64,000 nucleotides of DNA from Enterobacterales bacterium CwR94 (lineage in GTDB: Bacteria > Pseudomonadota > Gammaproteobacteria > Enterobacterales > Enterobacteriaceae), in contig KZ478063.1 in the NCBI GenBank assembly GCA_002837195.1, forward strand, positions 128,584-192,583, written 5' to 3'. Shown here one piece after another: positions 16,058 to 25,337 of this stretch. Each line of letters opens with the position of its first letter. The first letter of the stretch is position 1. A program made the translations under genes and the position numbers. Under the pieces are notes generated by a model. It did no database searches. It saw only the letters and a list, made by a program, of their open reading frames with translations, and had not been told where the DNA came from.

Positions 16058-16768
16058 TTATTGGATTTCTGTGGTGTTGTGACGTGCTTGCTGCAACATG
16101 TGGAGCGTGATGTTTCTCACCTCCGCTTTACTCTCGGCAATGTGTTGGATCAGGATGCGTTGGGCCTCCTCAACGTCGTGCTGTAACAGGGCGTGCAGGA
16201 TGTGTGCATGCTCGTGGTAGGTCGCCTCGACGCGCGGACCTTTGGTGAAATCGAGACGACGGATAATGCGGATTTTCTCGCTGAGTTCGGCATGGATGCG
16301 TGTCATCTCCGCATTTCCTGCCAGCGCAACAAGGCGAGTGTGAAAGGCTTCATCCCAGGGGGAAACGGCTTGTCCCTCCGCCAGCCGTGGTGCATTGATC
16401 CAAAAAGCGATCAGATCCCTGAGTTCCGTGCGCAACGCGGCGGCTGAATGGGTGCAAAGACGACGCAGCGCCTCACACTCCAGTACGATGCGCAGATCAT
16501 AGAGATCTTCAAAATAAGCAAAATCAAACGGGCGCACCTGCCATCCGCTGCGAAACCACACCTCGACATAGCCTTCGTGCTCCAGCCAGAACAGTGCCTG
16601 ACGGACGGGCGTTCGGCTCACATCCATACGTTCAGCAATCTCGCTTTCGCTAAAGCGGTCACCCGGCATCAGCCGAAACTCAAAGATGTCGCTTTTTAAT
16701 TGGTGATACACCCGCTCAGCCAGCGCTTGCGGACGATGTTTGCCACGCTTTTCCGTTGATTCCGTCAT
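16058..16768 (-). CDS. GntR-family (FCD subfamily) regulator of the urea operon
   Basis: This 236-residue regulator has an N-terminal winged helix-turn-helix (ALAERVYHQLKSDIFEF, then FSESEIAERMDVSRTPVRQAL). A helical FCD effector domain follows, with the metal/ligand-site pattern seen in FadR-like proteins. It sits inside the operon, 9 bases after urea carboxylase and 20 before urtA, so it likely controls its own transcription. A tandem TGGYATACA motif at the operon start is a candidate operator. The effector (urea, allophanate or another nitrogen compound) is unknown. Its position replaces the general nitrogen control seen for Urt in cyanobacteria. Confidence 0.88.
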   Translation of the reverse strand: MTESTEKRGKHRPQALAERVYHQLKSDIFEFRLMPGDRFSESEIAERMDVSRTPVRQALFWLEHEGYVEVWFRSGWQVRPFDFAYFEDLYDLRIVLECEALRRLCTHSAAALRTELRDLIAFWINAPRLAEGQAVSPWDEAFHTRLVALAGNAEMTRIHAELSEKIRIIRRLDFTKGPRVEATYHEHAHILHALLQHDVEEAQRILIQHIAESKAEVRNITLHMLQQARHNTTEIQ

Positions 16769-16777
16769 GTGCGATCC

Positions 16778-19700
16778 TTATTCCAGCCACAGCAGGGTAT
16801 CGCCGGGGCTAACAGGGCGTCCCTGTTGGCAGGCGACGCGGCTGACGGTCCCGCTTTGCGGTGCGGTAATCGCCAGTTCCATTTTCATGGCTTCTACCAC
16901 CACCAGCGTTTGTCCGGTTTCCACGCGATCGCCGGGTTGCACCAGGATCTTCCAGATACTGCCATTGAGATCGGCGCACACCGCCTGACCCGCAACCTCT
17001 TCTTCCGTGGGCAGCACGTCTTGCTCGCAGGTGTTGGCCTCTTCTGCCGCTTCCTGCTGCCAAAGAGCGACTTCTGATGCAAAGGCGGCCGTTTGGCGTT
17101 GACGGAAGGCAGCAATCTCATCCGCGTGCTCCGCCAGGAAGCGCTGGTGGTCGGCAAAATCAAACGTGGTTTCTTCAATGCGAAGGGTGGCGCGACCCTC
17201 ACGAAAATCTTCGCGCAGTTGGGTGAGTTCCTGTTCACTGACCTTGTAAAAACGCACCTGATCAAAGAAGCGCAGCAGCCAGGGCTCACCGTCCGAAAAT
17301 TGCGGGTTTTTGAGGAAGGTGTTCCAGATTGGCAGCGTTCGGCCAACGAGCTGATAACCGCCTGGCGAATCCATGCCATAGATGCACATATACATACCGC
17401 CAATGCCGACAGTGCCTTCTGCGGTAAAGGTGCGTGCCGGGTTGTACTTGGAACTCAACAAGCGATGGCGCGGATCGATGGGCACCGCGCAGGGAGCGCC
17501 CAGATAGACATCACCGAGGCCCAGAATCAGATAGCTGGCATTAAACAGGGTCTCTTCAACTTCTTCTCGCGTTGCAAGGCCATTAATGCGCTGTAAGAAA
17601 TCAACGTTGTTCGGTAGCCAGGGGGCTTGCGCGCGCACGGTTTCCTGATAGCGTTCAACGGCACCCAACGTGGCGCTGTCTTCAAAGGCCATCGGCAGAT
17701 GCACCACGCGCGAAGGAATAGTGAGCTGGCTGACATCGCCCAGTTCGTGTTCAACATCCTGTAGGATGTGCAAAAGTGATTTTTGATCCAGCAGGCGGCT
17801 GTCATAGCGTACCTGCAACGAACGCACGCCTGGCGACAGCTCTTCAATGCCGGGGACCGCGCGTGACGTGAGTGCTTCCATCAGCAGATAAACACGCAGG
17901 CGCAGTGCCAAATCTAGCACGTTTTCGCCGTACTCCACCAGAATGTATTTATCCCCCGCTTGTCGCCAGGCAACGCCTGGGCAGGTGGCACTCACGGGCA
18001 TGCGTGCCAGCAGGGTGGCGCTGCCTGTTGCACTGGCTGCCAGGGAGGGCGCAGCCCATTGGGTCGGTGTCACGGGGGTGAGGCGTTCGAGCATGTGCTG
18101 CTGCTGTCGCTCCAGCGCCTGAGCTTCTTCAAAACTGATGGGATGAAAACGAATCACATCTCCCGGTTTCACCTGGCCCACTTTCCACAGTTCTGCTTTC
18201 GCAATAGTGACTGGGCAAACGAAGCCGCCCAAGCTGGGGCCGTCGTGCGTCAAGATCACCGGGAAGTCGCCGGTAAAATTCACTGCACCAATCGCGTATT
18301 CGCAGTCGTGGATATTGGAGGGATGCAAGCCAGCTTCTCCTCCGTTTTCGCGCGTCCAGCTGGGTTTTGGCCCCACTAAACGCACCCCCAGGCGATTAGA
18401 GTTGTAATGCACCTGCCAGTCAGCGGCGAAAAATTCGTCAATCGCGGCCTCCGTGAAGAAATCTGGCGCGCCGTGGGGGCCATACAGCACGCCGATACGC
18501 CAGACATTGCCATACTCGGGAATGAGTGCCGGATCGATGGCCTGCGGAGCGGAGAGGGGAGCCGGCGTAGTACAGGCTGGTAAATCCGGTTGCGAAATCG
18601 CCAGCATATCGGCCACGCGCAGGGTGCGTCCGGCATGACCGCCAAACTGCCCCAGTGCAAAGGTAGAGCGGGAGCCCAGGTATTCGGGGACATCAAACCC
18701 ATTGCGCACGGCAAGGTAGCTGCGACAACCCTGTTTGGCGCGCCCTAAGGTCAGTACTTGCCCGGCGACCACCGATACGGGTTGCCAAAAATCAACGGGT
18801 TGACCGTCAAGGTCAGCAGGGCAATCTGCACCTGTCAGCGCAATCAGCGCATCAGTATGAAAGCGCAGTGTCGGGCCTTGTAGTGTGAGCTCCAGCGCGG
18901 CGGCTTCCTCGGCATTACCCACAATGCGGTTCGCCAAACGAAAGGCAAAGTCATCCATCGGGCCGGAGGGCGGTACCCCGATGTCCCAGTAGCCAAGGCG
19001 ACCCGGATAATCCTGGATGCTGCTGTAGGTGCCGGGCTGCACGACTTCAATCACGCTGGTCTGCGGGCTAAAAGTATCCAGAAAGCGCGTCCACACCTTG
19101 CCACTGCGATAAGCCTCGGTGGCAATCACCTGACGCAAGTAGTCCAGATTTGTCGCGATGCCGTGCAAGCGACTTTCATCCAGTGCTGTCCTTAGCTTCG
19201 CGAGGGCGTCGGCACGGTTGGCACCGTGCGCGATCACTTTGGCAATCATCGGGTCGTAATAGGCAGAGACCTCGCTGCCCGTCTCGACCCAACCGTCTAC
19301 CCGCACATCGGCAGGAAAATGCACTTCAGTCAGCACGCCGGGGCTGGGTTGGAAATTTTTCAGCGGATCTTCGGCATAGATTCGCACTTCAATGGCTGCG
19401 CCAGTCGGTGCGGCGGTCATTGCGGCCCAGTCTGGTGCTTCACCGGCTGCGACTTGCAGCATGCAGGCCACCAAATCCAGTCCCATCACAGACTCGGTCA
19501 CCGGGTGCTCAACCTGTAAGCGGGTGTTCACTTCCAGGAAGTAAAAGGCATCGCGCTCGGTATCAAAGATATATTCCACCGTACCTGCGCTGCGGTAATT
19601 CACCCGCTCGCCCAATTGCACTGCCGAGGCGAGCAGCGCTTGCCGCGTCTCTGCGGTTAAGCCCGGAGCCGGTGTCTCTTCAACCACTTTTTGATTTCGG

Positions 19701-20395
19701 CGCTGCAGTGAGCAATCACGTTCACCCAGCGCCACCACTTTGCCGTTGCCATCACCAAAGATTTGCACTTCGATGTGGCGGGCACGATCGATACAGCGTT
19801 CGATAAAGACGCCTGCATCGCTGAAAAACTGCTCACCCTGACGGCGTACGCTGTCCCAGGCCTGGCGCAGGGCCTCGGCATCCGCACAGCGCGTCATACC
19901 GATACCGCCTCCACCCGCGGTGCTCTTCAACATCACCGGATAGCCAATCTCTCTGGCCGCAGTCAGTGCAGCGGGCAATGATTCCAGTAATCCGGTGCCC
20001 GGTGTCATCGGCACGCCCGCCGCTGCCGCCAGTTCGCGGGCGCGGTGTTTTAAGCCAAACTCTTTGATTTGTAGGGCGGTGGGGCCAACAAAAACGATGC
20101 CGACAGCTTCACAGGCTTCTGCGAAGGCGACGCTCTCCGATAAGAAGCCATAGCCGGGCCAGATAGCTTGCGCACCGCTGGTTTGTGCCGCCGCCAGAAT
20201 TTTGTCGATGCGCAGGTAGCTGTCTGCCGGTTTGTCGCCACCCAGTGCAATCGCGATATCGGCTTCTTTCACATGGCGCGCATTTTTATCGGCATCGGAG
20301 TAGACCGCCACACTGGTCACGCCAAGCTGTTTCAGGGTGCGAATGGCGCGGCAGGCAATTTCGCCGCGGTTGGCAATCAGTACGGTGTTAAACAT
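16778..20395 (-). CDS. uca: Urea carboxylase
   Basis: This biotin-dependent enzyme makes allophanate (N-carboxyurea) from urea, bicarbonate and ATP. The 1205 residues contain a biotin carboxylase half (IANRGEIACRAIRTL, the ATP-grasp loop KSTAGGGGIGM, and EVNTRLQVEHPVTE up to about residue 450). Next come the two KipA/KipI-like carboxyltransferase parts (QPGTYSSIQDYPGR and GPHGAPDFFTE). The C-terminal biotinyl domain has the acceptor lysine in VEAMKMELAI at about residue 1171. The start is ATG 20395 (MFNTVLIANRG) behind AGGAGA. It overlaps the allophanate hydrolase stop by eight bases. In yeasts the two activities are fused as urea amidolyase; here they are separate coupled genes. Confidence 0.95.
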   Translation of the reverse strand: MFNTVLIANRGEIACRAIRTLKQLGVTSVAVYSDADKNARHVKEADIAIALGGDKPADSYLRIDKILAAAQTSGAQAIWPGYGFLSESVAFAEACEAVGIVFVGPTALQIKEFGLKHRARELAAAAGVPMTPGTGLLESLPAALTAAREIGYPVMLKSTAGGGGIGMTRCADAEALRQAWDSVRRQGEQFFSDAGVFIERCIDRARHIEVQIFGDGNGKVVALGERDCSLQRRNQKVVEETPAPGLTAETRQALLASAVQLGERVNYRSAGTVEYIFDTERDAFYFLEVNTRLQVEHPVTESVMGLDLVACMLQVAAGEAPDWAAMTAAPTGAAIEVRIYAEDPLKNFQPSPGVLTEVHFPADVRVDGWVETGSEVSAYYDPMIAKVIAHGANRADALAKLRTALDESRLHGIATNLDYLRQVIATEAYRSGKVWTRFLDTFSPQTSVIEVVQPGTYSSIQDYPGRLGYWDIGVPPSGPMDDFAFRLANRIVGNAEEAAALELTLQGPTLRFHTDALIALTGADCPADLDGQPVDFWQPVSVVAGQVLTLGRAKQGCRSYLAVRNGFDVPEYLGSRSTFALGQFGGHAGRTLRVADMLAISQPDLPACTTPAPLSAPQAIDPALIPEYGNVWRIGVLYGPHGAPDFFTEAAIDEFFAADWQVHYNSNRLGVRLVGPKPSWTRENGGEAGLHPSNIHDCEYAIGAVNFTGDFPVILTHDGPSLGGFVCPVTIAKAELWKVGQVKPGDVIRFHPISFEEAQALERQQQHMLERLTPVTPTQWAAPSLAASATGSATLLARMPVSATCPGVAWRQAGDKYILVEYGENVLDLALRLRVYLLMEALTSRAVPGIEELSPGVRSLQVRYDSRLLDQKSLLHILQDVEHELGDVSQLTIPSRVVHLPMAFEDSATLGAVERYQETVRAQAPWLPNNVDFLQRINGLATREEVEETLFNASYLILGLGDVYLGAPCAVPIDPRHRLLSSKYNPARTFTAEGTVGIGGMYMCIYGMDSPGGYQLVGRTLPIWNTFLKNPQFSDGEPWLLRFFDQVRFYKVSEQELTQLREDFREGRATLRIEETTFDFADHQRFLAEHADEIAAFRQRQTAAFASEVALWQQEAAEEANTCEQDVLPTEEEVAGQAVCADLNGSIWKILVQPGDRVETGQTLVVVEAMKMELAITAPQSGTVSRVACQQGRPVSPGDTLLWLE

Positions 20396-22181
20396 GCTGT
20401 TTCTCCTGTTGGGCGAGCCAGTTCCGCCATCCGCCATACGCGGTAATGTCTGTCGCATCTGTTAACGCGGCAGGTTCGCAGATAAAGCCTTTAACCTGGC
20501 GGCCATCCGCCAGCGTCAGGGTGCCGATGCCCAGCGGCGCGGGGATTTCAGCAACAAACTCCCCGAGGCGCGCCAACGGCATCGCCCAGACTTCCACCGT
20601 GATAGCGCTGCCGACGGAGGCTTTTGCCAGCCCGGGTTTTGCTGGCTGGGTGTTTTTCAGGGCGTACAGGCGATAAGTTTCGGCGGTGATGGTCTCACAG
20701 AGCTTGATGGCACCGCGTTGAGTCAGTTGGTGATTCAACGGCATGCCGGTCAGGTGTGCACCCACCACGGCAAGCTCTACGTGATGGGCTGAGGGCGCCA
20801 ATTTTACGGGGGCTGATGACAACGGTTGGCCGGTTGCGCCTCGCATCCAGGGATTGCGCTGCTGCCACTGCAGACCAAAGCTGGCGAGTGCACGGTCATG
20901 CCAGGCGGGCGCTATCAAGGTGATACCGGCTGGTAATCCGTCAGCCCGGAAGGGGCCAGGCAGCGCCAGCGCACTGAGGTCGGCAAGATTGGTGAAATTG
21001 GTGTAATACCCGAAATGGCTGTTGTACAGCACCGGCTCTTGCTGCATCTCGGCCAGCGTATGGATGGTCGGCGAAGTGGGCACCACCAGGGCATCAAACT
21101 GGCTTAAGGTGTGTTGAATTTGGCGCGTTAAATCGGCCCGCAGATATTCTGCTTTATAGGCATCAACAGCGCTGTATTGGCGACCACTGGCGACAATGCC
21201 GTGCACCACGGTATCCATTTCTTCGGGGTGATTAAGCATGTCGCCCACCGCAACGGTGCGCTCAGCGACCCACGGGCCGTAATACAACTGCTCGGCCAGT
21301 TGATGAAAGGCGGAGAAATCAATTGGGCTGAGCGTTGCACCTTGTTCCGCAAGGCACTCCAGTGCGGCGTCCCAGGCGGCTTCAGCCAGCGCATCGCCGT
21401 AAAATTCTGGGTGCTGAGGGATGGCAAAATGGGGTGTCTTGCCGAGCGCCAGCGGCGTACTTTGAGGATGGGGGCGCGAATAGCTGTCGGTGGCATCGTA
21501 GCCGCCAGCGATATCGGCGACTTGCCAGGCATCTTCCACTGAGAGGGCAAAAACAGAAATCGTGTCGTTAAGGCGGCATGCGGGCACGACTCCCGTTGCC
21601 GAGAACCACCCTTTGGTGGGCTTCAGGCCAACGAGATTATTAAACCCGGCGGGGACGCGCCCGCTGCCTGCGGTATCGGTGCCTAAAGAGAAGGCGACCA
21701 GTCCACGAGCAACGACCGAGGCCGAACCGGAGCTGGAACCGCCGCTGACGTAATCGGCATCAAAACTGTTCGGCACCGCGCCCCAGGGGGAACGCGTCCC
21801 CACCAGACCGGTCGCGTACTGGTCGAGGTTGGTTTTACCGATCACGATGGCACCGGCGGCCTTCAGTTTATGGACGACCGTTGCATCGGCTGCCGCCGAG
21901 TAGGTAAAGGCGGCGCAGGCGGCGCTGGTGGGCCAGCCTGCAACGTCGATATTGTCTTTCACCGCAAAGGGCACGCCATACAGCGGCAGGTCTTGCGCAC
22001 TTTTCAGTTGCAGGGCGTCAATTTGCGCCTGTAGTTCGCCTGCTGAAGCCAGATAAATCCAGGCCGTATCCTGCTGTCGGCACTGTGAAAGCAGGGCATG
22101 CAGCGTGTGCGCGAGGTGATCGGGTGAGAGCAGGGCAACCGATTTCCACTCCTCGATCGTTAATCCTGTGGTCGATGTCAT
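20388..22181 (-). CDS. atzF: Allophanate hydrolase
   Basis: This enzyme hydrolyses allophanate to ammonium and carbon dioxide, completing ATP-dependent urea breakdown. The 597 residues begin with an amidase-signature domain. The Ser-cisSer-Lys triad is visible: lysine in FAVKDNIDVAG, the cis-serine in GGSSSGSASV and the nucleophile in GTDTAGSGRVPAG. A C-terminal domain of about 150 residues (VVGAHLTGMPLNHQL and onward) is typical of full-length allophanate hydrolases. I start at ATG 22181 (MTSTTGLTIEEW). An in-frame ATG at 22217 adds 12 residues without similarity and falls in the proposed operator. It is the first gene of the urea operon. Confidence 0.93.
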   Translation of the reverse strand: MTSTTGLTIEEWKSVALLSPDHLAHTLHALLSQCRQQDTAWIYLASAGELQAQIDALQLKSAQDLPLYGVPFAVKDNIDVAGWPTSAACAAFTYSAAADATVVHKLKAAGAIVIGKTNLDQYATGLVGTRSPWGAVPNSFDADYVSGGSSSGSASVVARGLVAFSLGTDTAGSGRVPAGFNNLVGLKPTKGWFSATGVVPACRLNDTISVFALSVEDAWQVADIAGGYDATDSYSRPHPQSTPLALGKTPHFAIPQHPEFYGDALAEAAWDAALECLAEQGATLSPIDFSAFHQLAEQLYYGPWVAERTVAVGDMLNHPEEMDTVVHGIVASGRQYSAVDAYKAEYLRADLTRQIQHTLSQFDALVVPTSPTIHTLAEMQQEPVLYNSHFGYYTNFTNLADLSALALPGPFRADGLPAGITLIAPAWHDRALASFGLQWQQRNPWMRGATGQPLSSAPVKLAPSAHHVELAVVGAHLTGMPLNHQLTQRGAIKLCETITAETYRLYALKNTQPAKPGLAKASVGSAITVEVWAMPLARLGEFVAEIPAPLGIGTLTLADGRQVKGFICEPAALTDATDITAYGGWRNWLAQQEKQHV

Positions 22182-22195
22182 GTCTGAATCCCATC

Positions 22196-22217
22196 TGGTA
22201 TACAAGTTGGCATACAT
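22196..22217 (-). promoter_or_regulatory. Candidate GntR operator of the urea operon
   Basis: TGGTATACAA (22196-22205) and TGGCATACAT (22208-22217) form two copies spaced 12 bases, just upstream of the first operon gene. The first copy is a near-palindrome of the TNGTATACNA type bound by FCD-type GntR proteins. The link to the regulator at 16058-16768 is inference. Confidence 0.5.
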
Positions 22218-22447
22218 TCAGCAAAGCCTGTGCCAATCTTTTATCGTTATGATTTAATAGGGATTTGTTTAATGTGATAGGTTTTTATGATGGATTTTTG
22301 CACAGGCATGGCGCACGTTTGTACTGCGTTGGTGCGCGGGTGGAATGTCGTAAATTTTCACGGTTGGCGTGGCATCTCTGGCATAGCCTGGTTAGCATGA
22401 ATTAAAGGGGCGGATTTACCCCGCGCGAATAACCCGGAGGAGAGAGT

Positions 22448-24382
22448 GTGGTGAGAGCCAAAGTGGAGAAATGGCGTTACTGGCTGGTGGGAGCTTGTCT
22501 GATCGCAGTATCAGGCACGGCACTGGCCGATTCGCTGAACGAGCAACGACAACGCTATCTGCAAATTAAACAGGCGTGGGACAACAAGCAAATGGACGTT
22601 GTCGCACAACTGATGCCAACGTTGCAGGACTATCCCCTCTATCCCTATCTGGAATATCGCCAGATCAGTGAGAACCTCGATCAAGAAACCGGTCTGGCAG
22701 TGAAACGTTTTCTGGAAACGCACCCCAGCTTACCCCCGGCCAGTTCGCTCTCGTCGCGCTTTGTGAATGAATTGGCCCGACGTGAAGACTGGCGAGGATT
22801 GCTGGCATTCAGTCCGGCAGAGCCTAAACCCGTGGCTGCCCGCTGTAACTACTATTACGCGCGCTGGATGACCGGACAGCAGCAAGAAGCCTTTGAGGGG
22901 GCAAAAGCCATTTGGCTACGCGGTACATCGCTCCCCGCTACCTGCGATAAGCTGTTCTCGGTATGGCAAGCCGCAGGGCAGCAAACACCGATTACCACGC
23001 TAGCGCGTATTCGCCTGGCGATGGAGGAAGGAAATACCAGCCTGGTGAATTTTCTGGCCAAGCAACTGCCAGCGGATTACGCCACTATCGCCTTCGGCAT
23101 TCAAAATCTCCAAAACGATCCCACGACCGTTGAGTCGTTTGCCCGTGACGTTGGCCCAACAGATCTCACCCGTCAGGCCACGATTGCGGCTTTTAGCCGC
23201 TTAGCGCGTCAGGATGCAGAAAGTGCGCGTCAGATGATCCCGACGTTGGTTCGCTTGCAAAAAATGGGTGATGAAGAGCAGCAGTCACTGAAAGAGGCCG
23301 TAGTCTGGCGGCTGATGGGAACGGATGTCACCAGTGAGCAGGCACGCTGGCGCGATAACGTGGTGATGACCAGCGGCTCAACCAGCCTGCTGGAGCGCCG
23401 TGTGCGCATGGCGTTGTCCGAAAGCGATCGCCGGGGATTAAACACCTGGATCGCCCGCTTGCCGCTGGAAGCCAAAGAGAAAGATGAGTGGCAGTACTGG
23501 CAGGCGGATTTGCTGCTGGAAAAAGGACGTGATGATGAAGCCCGTGAAATCCTGCGCAAGCTGGCAATGGGGCGCGGTTTTTATCCCATGGTTGCCGCAC
23601 AGCGTTTAGGTGAGGCTTATGTGATGCCGAAGGACGAAGCCCCACAACCCGATGCACAGACTGGACAGGGGCGTGAAATTGCGCGGGTGCGTGAGCTGAT
23701 GTATTGGGGAATGGATAATCTGGCGCGTCAGGAGTGGGTTGGCCTGATCGCAAACCGCTCTTCCATGCAGCAACAACAACTGGCGCGCTATGCCCTGGAG
23801 CAAAATTGGTGGGATCTCAGTGTGCAGGCGACCATTACGGGCAAACTGTGGAATCACTTAAATGAACGTTTCCCGCTGGCTTATCAGGATAAATATCAAC
23901 GTTATACCGGTGATAAAGGCATTGCGGTCAGCTATGCGATGGCGATTTCGCGTCAGGAAAGTGCCTGGAATCCCAAAGCGCGTTCACCTGTCGGGGCTTC
24001 GGGTCTGATGCAGGTGATGCCTGCCACCGCCACGCACACGGTGCAAAAATTTGGTATTACTGGCTACAGTAACAGCAGCCAACTGTTTGATCCGGAAACC
24101 AATATTCAAATTGGTACCCAGTATCTGGAATCGGTGTATCAGCAATTTGGTGAAAATCGTGTCTATGCTGCCGCGGCCTATAACGCGGGGCCGGGTCGTG
24201 TTCGTACCTGGCAGCGCAACAGTGCCGGGCGGCTAAATGCGGTGGCGTGGGTGGAGAGCATTCCGTTTTCAGAAACGCGGGGCTATGTGAAGAACGTGCT
24301 GGCTTATGATGCCTATTATCGCCACTTCATGAACAAATCCGACCATATTCTTGCTGATAACGAATGGCAGAGCCGTTACTGA
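22448..24382 (+). CDS. slt: Soluble lytic murein transglycosylase Slt
   Basis: Slt70 cleaves peptidoglycan in the periplasm, forming 1,6-anhydromuramic acid. The 644 residues begin with a signal peptide cleaved near ALADSLNEQ. A long alpha-helical superhelix follows, and the C-terminal lysozyme-like domain has the catalytic glutamate in ISRQESAWNPK (about residue 504) with GASGLMQVMP and AYNAGPGRV. GTG 22448 follows GGAGGA by five bases, and the next codon GTG 22451 is an equally possible start. It is divergent from the urea operon. Upstream in E. coli it adjoins ettA, so the accessory block separates the pair here. Confidence 0.95.
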   Translation: MVRAKVEKWRYWLVGACLIAVSGTALADSLNEQRQRYLQIKQAWDNKQMDVVAQLMPTLQDYPLYPYLEYRQISENLDQETGLAVKRFLETHPSLPPASSLSSRFVNELARREDWRGLLAFSPAEPKPVAARCNYYYARWMTGQQQEAFEGAKAIWLRGTSLPATCDKLFSVWQAAGQQTPITTLARIRLAMEEGNTSLVNFLAKQLPADYATIAFGIQNLQNDPTTVESFARDVGPTDLTRQATIAAFSRLARQDAESARQMIPTLVRLQKMGDEEQQSLKEAVVWRLMGTDVTSEQARWRDNVVMTSGSTSLLERRVRMALSESDRRGLNTWIARLPLEAKEKDEWQYWQADLLLEKGRDDEAREILRKLAMGRGFYPMVAAQRLGEAYVMPKDEAPQPDAQTGQGREIARVRELMYWGMDNLARQEWVGLIANRSSMQQQQLARYALEQNWWDLSVQATITGKLWNHLNERFPLAYQDKYQRYTGDKGIAVSYAMAISRQESAWNPKARSPVGASGLMQVMPATATHTVQKFGITGYSNSSQLFDPETNIQIGTQYLESVYQQFGENRVYAAAAYNAGPGRVRTWQRNSAGRLNAVAWVESIPFSETRGYVKNVLAYDAYYRHFMNKSDHILADNEWQSRY

Positions 24383-24408
24383 TCTTTGCGTTGCTGTGTT
24401 ATGCTGCT

Positions 24409-24426
24409 GTACTAGTTTACGAGTAT
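24409..24426 (+). promoter_or_regulatory. TrpR operator before trpR
   Basis: GTACTAGTTTACGAGTAT closely matches the trp operator consensus GTACTAGTTAACTAGTAC, with one half intact. It lies 19 bases before the trpR start. Autoregulation of trpR through such a site is established in E. coli. Confidence 0.8.
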
Positions 24427-24444
24427 GAGTAGAGCAGCATAACC

Positions 24445-24768
24445 ATGAATAAACCAGATGTCTCTGTGACTGCTGAACCTTTGGGGGAAGATTGGCTGCG
24501 TTTTGTCGATTTGCTGCAAGATGCCTTTGCCAAAGATTTGCATCTTCCCCTGCTGCAATTGATGCTCACACCTGACGAACGCGAAGCGTTGGGAACGCGC
24601 GTGCGCATTATTGAAGAATTGATGCGGGGCGAATTAAGCCAGCGTGAATTGAAGGGGATCCTGGGCACCGGCATCGCCACCATTACGCGGGGGTCAAACA
24701 GTTTGAAAAGTGCGCCTCCGGCACTGAAAAGCTGGCTGGAAGCACAGTTGCTGAACAAATCCGCTTAA
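24445..24768 (+). CDS. trpR: Trp operon repressor TrpR
   Basis: TrpR is a tryptophan-activated dimeric repressor of trp, aroH and related genes. The 107 residues are all helical, with the helix-turn-helix [23 protein letters not shown] and the conserved [16 protein letters not shown] core. Length matches the family. It follows slt by 62 bases and has its own operator. Its TAA stop overlaps the stop of convergent yjjX in the sequence TTAA. Confidence 0.97.
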   Translation: MNKPDVSVTAEPLGEDWLRFVDLLQDAFAKDLHLPLLQLMLTPDEREALGTRVRIIEELMRGELSQRELKGILGTGIATITRGSNSLKSAPPALKSWLEAQLLNKSA

Positions 24769-25286
24769 CGCTGTTTATAAATCTCGTTGTGAAAAGGGCA
24801 GAGCGCCAGAATCAGTGCCTGGTGATAAACGCTGCTGCGGGTAAGGTGGCCTGCGGTAAATACGCCAATCGCACCGCCTTTGTGTTTGATGTTTTCAATC
24901 CCGGTTAACCGTGCCATCTCATCGCCCAGTTCGCGGCCAGCCTGAATACCTTCCAGCACGATGGCGGGGAGCGTGAAGCTGGCTGAACGAGATTCGCCAC
25001 GCTGTTGACGATCTTCGATGACCATCCAGGCAAAGGCGGTGTCATCTTCGATGCCCGCTTCAATGGCGACCCAAAAATGCGCCTCTGGTCTTACCTGTTG
25101 GGCATTCATCACCCGCTGACGTGCGCCAGTTCTCGTTTCGAGATTGGTAATCGGCTGCGCTGCGACGCCACTGTCGACCGCCACCCCTTCAATATGGCAG
25201 GATCCTTCCCCGAAGATGTCGTTAAACGCCTGGGAAATTGCCGCAATTTTTGCTGGATTCGTGGTAGCCGCGACGACATGGTACAT
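24765..25286 (-). CDS. yjjX: Inosine/xanthosine triphosphatase YjjX
   Basis: YjjX is a house-cleaning NTPase that hydrolyses inosine and xanthosine triphosphates under oxidative stress. The 173 residues show [15 protein letters not shown] at the N-terminus, [25 protein letters not shown] and [22 protein letters not shown], all matching the family. The start is ATG 25286 ([11 protein letters not shown]). Two ATGs further upstream (25304 and 25307) are in frame but lack similarity. It is divergent from gpmB. Confidence 0.93.
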   Translation of the reverse strand: MYHVVAATTNPAKIAAISQAFNDIFGEGSCHIEGVAVDSGVAAQPITNLETRTGARQRVMNAQQVRPEAHFWVAIEAGIEDDTAFAWMVIEDRQQRGESRSASFTLPAIVLEGIQAGRELGDEMARLTGIENIKHKGGAIGVFTAGHLTRSSVYHQALILALCPFHNEIYKQR

Positions 25287-25337
25287 AATAGTTTGAACTC
25301 TCATCATTATTTTGTCGCAGTATAACGGAAAACAACA

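Noticed and set aside
19150-19806. A 218-codon open frame antisense to urea carboxylase
   Set aside because: Its composition is rich in Arg, Ser and Pro, typical of a shadow frame, and it lies opposite the biotin carboxylase domain.
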